64,000 nucleotides of DNA from Cunninghamella blakesleeana (taxonomy: Eukaryota > Mucoromycota > Mucoromycetes > Mucorales > Cunninghamellaceae): NCBI GenBank assembly GCA_017871115.1, contig JAFCIZ010000010.1, forward strand, positions 62,001-126,000, in the 5' to 3' direction. A model generated the notes under the pieces. That model was not told where the DNA came from. It was given only the letters and a program-made list of their open reading frames with translations, and ran no database searches. Position numbers and translations under genes: made by a program. Below are positions 63,191-64,000 of the stretch, in pieces. Numbering within the stretch: position 1 is the first letter of the stretch; each line of letters starts with the position of its first letter.

Positions 63191-63385
63191 TAAAAAATGA
63201 AACTAAAAGTACTGAAAAAGATTAAATTTTTAGCAAAAAAAGGTTTATGTTCATTATTTTTAATAATAAAAGAGTATATAGTGATAAAAATATATTTTAA
63301 AAAGTAAATCATTGTTACAAAAAAAATTGTAAACTCATACCTTTTTTTTATTGTAATTGTATTTTCATTAAATAATACTACTACC

Positions 63386-63420
<35 letters not shown>

Positions 63421-64000
63421 GGTGGTGAAAAAAGAACTGAAAAGTACTGATTTTTTGAATTCTAAATTCTGATTCTATACTTCTTTTTGTTACACAATAA
63501 TAGATGTAATTTAATTCTAGTTAAATTTTATTCAATACTATTCAGTTCTAATTTCATAAAATATTAATAAAATAATACGTAATATACTATTTTCAACCAT
63601 TCCAAGTATTTAAAATTTATTTGAAATTTATATAACGAATATTGATATTATTGTATTTTAGATAGTTATGATATTCATCAATAGTAAAAACAAGTTACTA
63701 AACTTGGTTACATAGTTATAGAATGCCGGCACGGAATTAACTTAAAATCCAATTATTCAAAAAGAAATATTAATAAACGTTATAAAAAAACGCGTATCTT
63801 TTATTTAGAAGTGCATGAAATATCTAAAGCAATCTAACTGATATGATATAATAGTCAGTCAATTTAATACATTTCCAGCGTAGGAATATCCAATAATAGA
63901 TTGATAAAACTTCAGTACAGTAAAAGCATACATTTAAGCTATACTCCATATCTATTAAGCACCAAATTACAATGATATTTACCACTACGGCTATTTTTAT
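63191..64000. other. Terminal AT-rich segment
   Basis: Contains an (AAT)n microsatellite at about 63388-63418. No gene, RNA or transposon signal is seen up to the window end. Confidence 0.5.

Overview
The window is AT-rich nuclear DNA of a fungus with many short GT-AG introns (mostly about 35-120 nt), AT microsatellites, long A/T homopolymers and Asn/Gln/Thr-rich proteins. A PlsB/GNPAT-type glycerol-phosphate acyltransferase, a BRCA2 homologue, a Bem3-like RhoGAP and a fungal-type transcription-factor domain together suggest an early-diverging filamentous fungus, most likely Mucoromycota. That placement is inference from gene content and style; the genus cannot be told from the sequence alone. 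The standard genetic code works for every gene model.

Layout. 1-3562: a 5'-truncated (by the window edge) LINE retrotransposon with one frameshift, ending in a hairpin and poly(A) just upstream of a BRCA2 homologue (3722-7695). 7850-9250: a decayed LINE tail. 9480-10662 (-): DGAT2-type acyltransferase. 12485-13714 (-): peroxin PEX14. 14514-16570 (+): NCS2 nucleobase permease. 18733-20397 (-): GPI8/PIG-K, the GPI-transamidase protease. 21770-23164 (-): F-box/LRR-like protein. 23680-24951 (-): aldo-keto reductase. 25199-29010 (-): WD40-inositol polyphosphate 5-phosphatase. 30542-34722 (+): PX-PH-RhoGAP (Bem3-like). 35910-37608 (-): guanine deaminase. 38750-41131 (-): ENTH epsin-like adaptor. 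42599-43933 (+): PX-PB1 protein (Bem1-like without SH3). 44995-47409 (-): fungal transcription-factor-domain protein. 48224-51754 (-): glycerol-3-phosphate/DHAP acyltransferase. 53788-55004 (+): UBC6/UBE2J2. 55844-57075 (-): unknown polytopic membrane protein. 57322-58939 (-): branched-chain aminotransferase. 59340-64000: a less well-behaved region with one spliced C2H2-like gene, broken ORFs and a (QNN)15 repeat ORF.

Most genes are independent housekeeping functions: lipid assembly (GPAT and DGAT2), phosphoinositide turnover, GPI anchoring, ER-associated ubiquitination, peroxisome import, purine salvage and amino-acid metabolism. The one neighbourhood with a shared theme is 30542-43933, where a Cdc42/Rho-GAP-like protein, an epsin and a Bem1-like PX-PB1 scaffold lie close together; all three belong to polarity and endocytosis modules. 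I found no CRISPR array, rRNA, convincing tRNA, secondary-metabolite cluster or clearly new system. The items most worth following are the BRCA2 homologue with no room for a Tower, the PX-PB1 scaffold, the WD40-5-phosphatase with a UBA/CUE-like tail, the uracil-permease-like NCS2 protein, and the unknown genes at 55844-57075 and 61145-63190.
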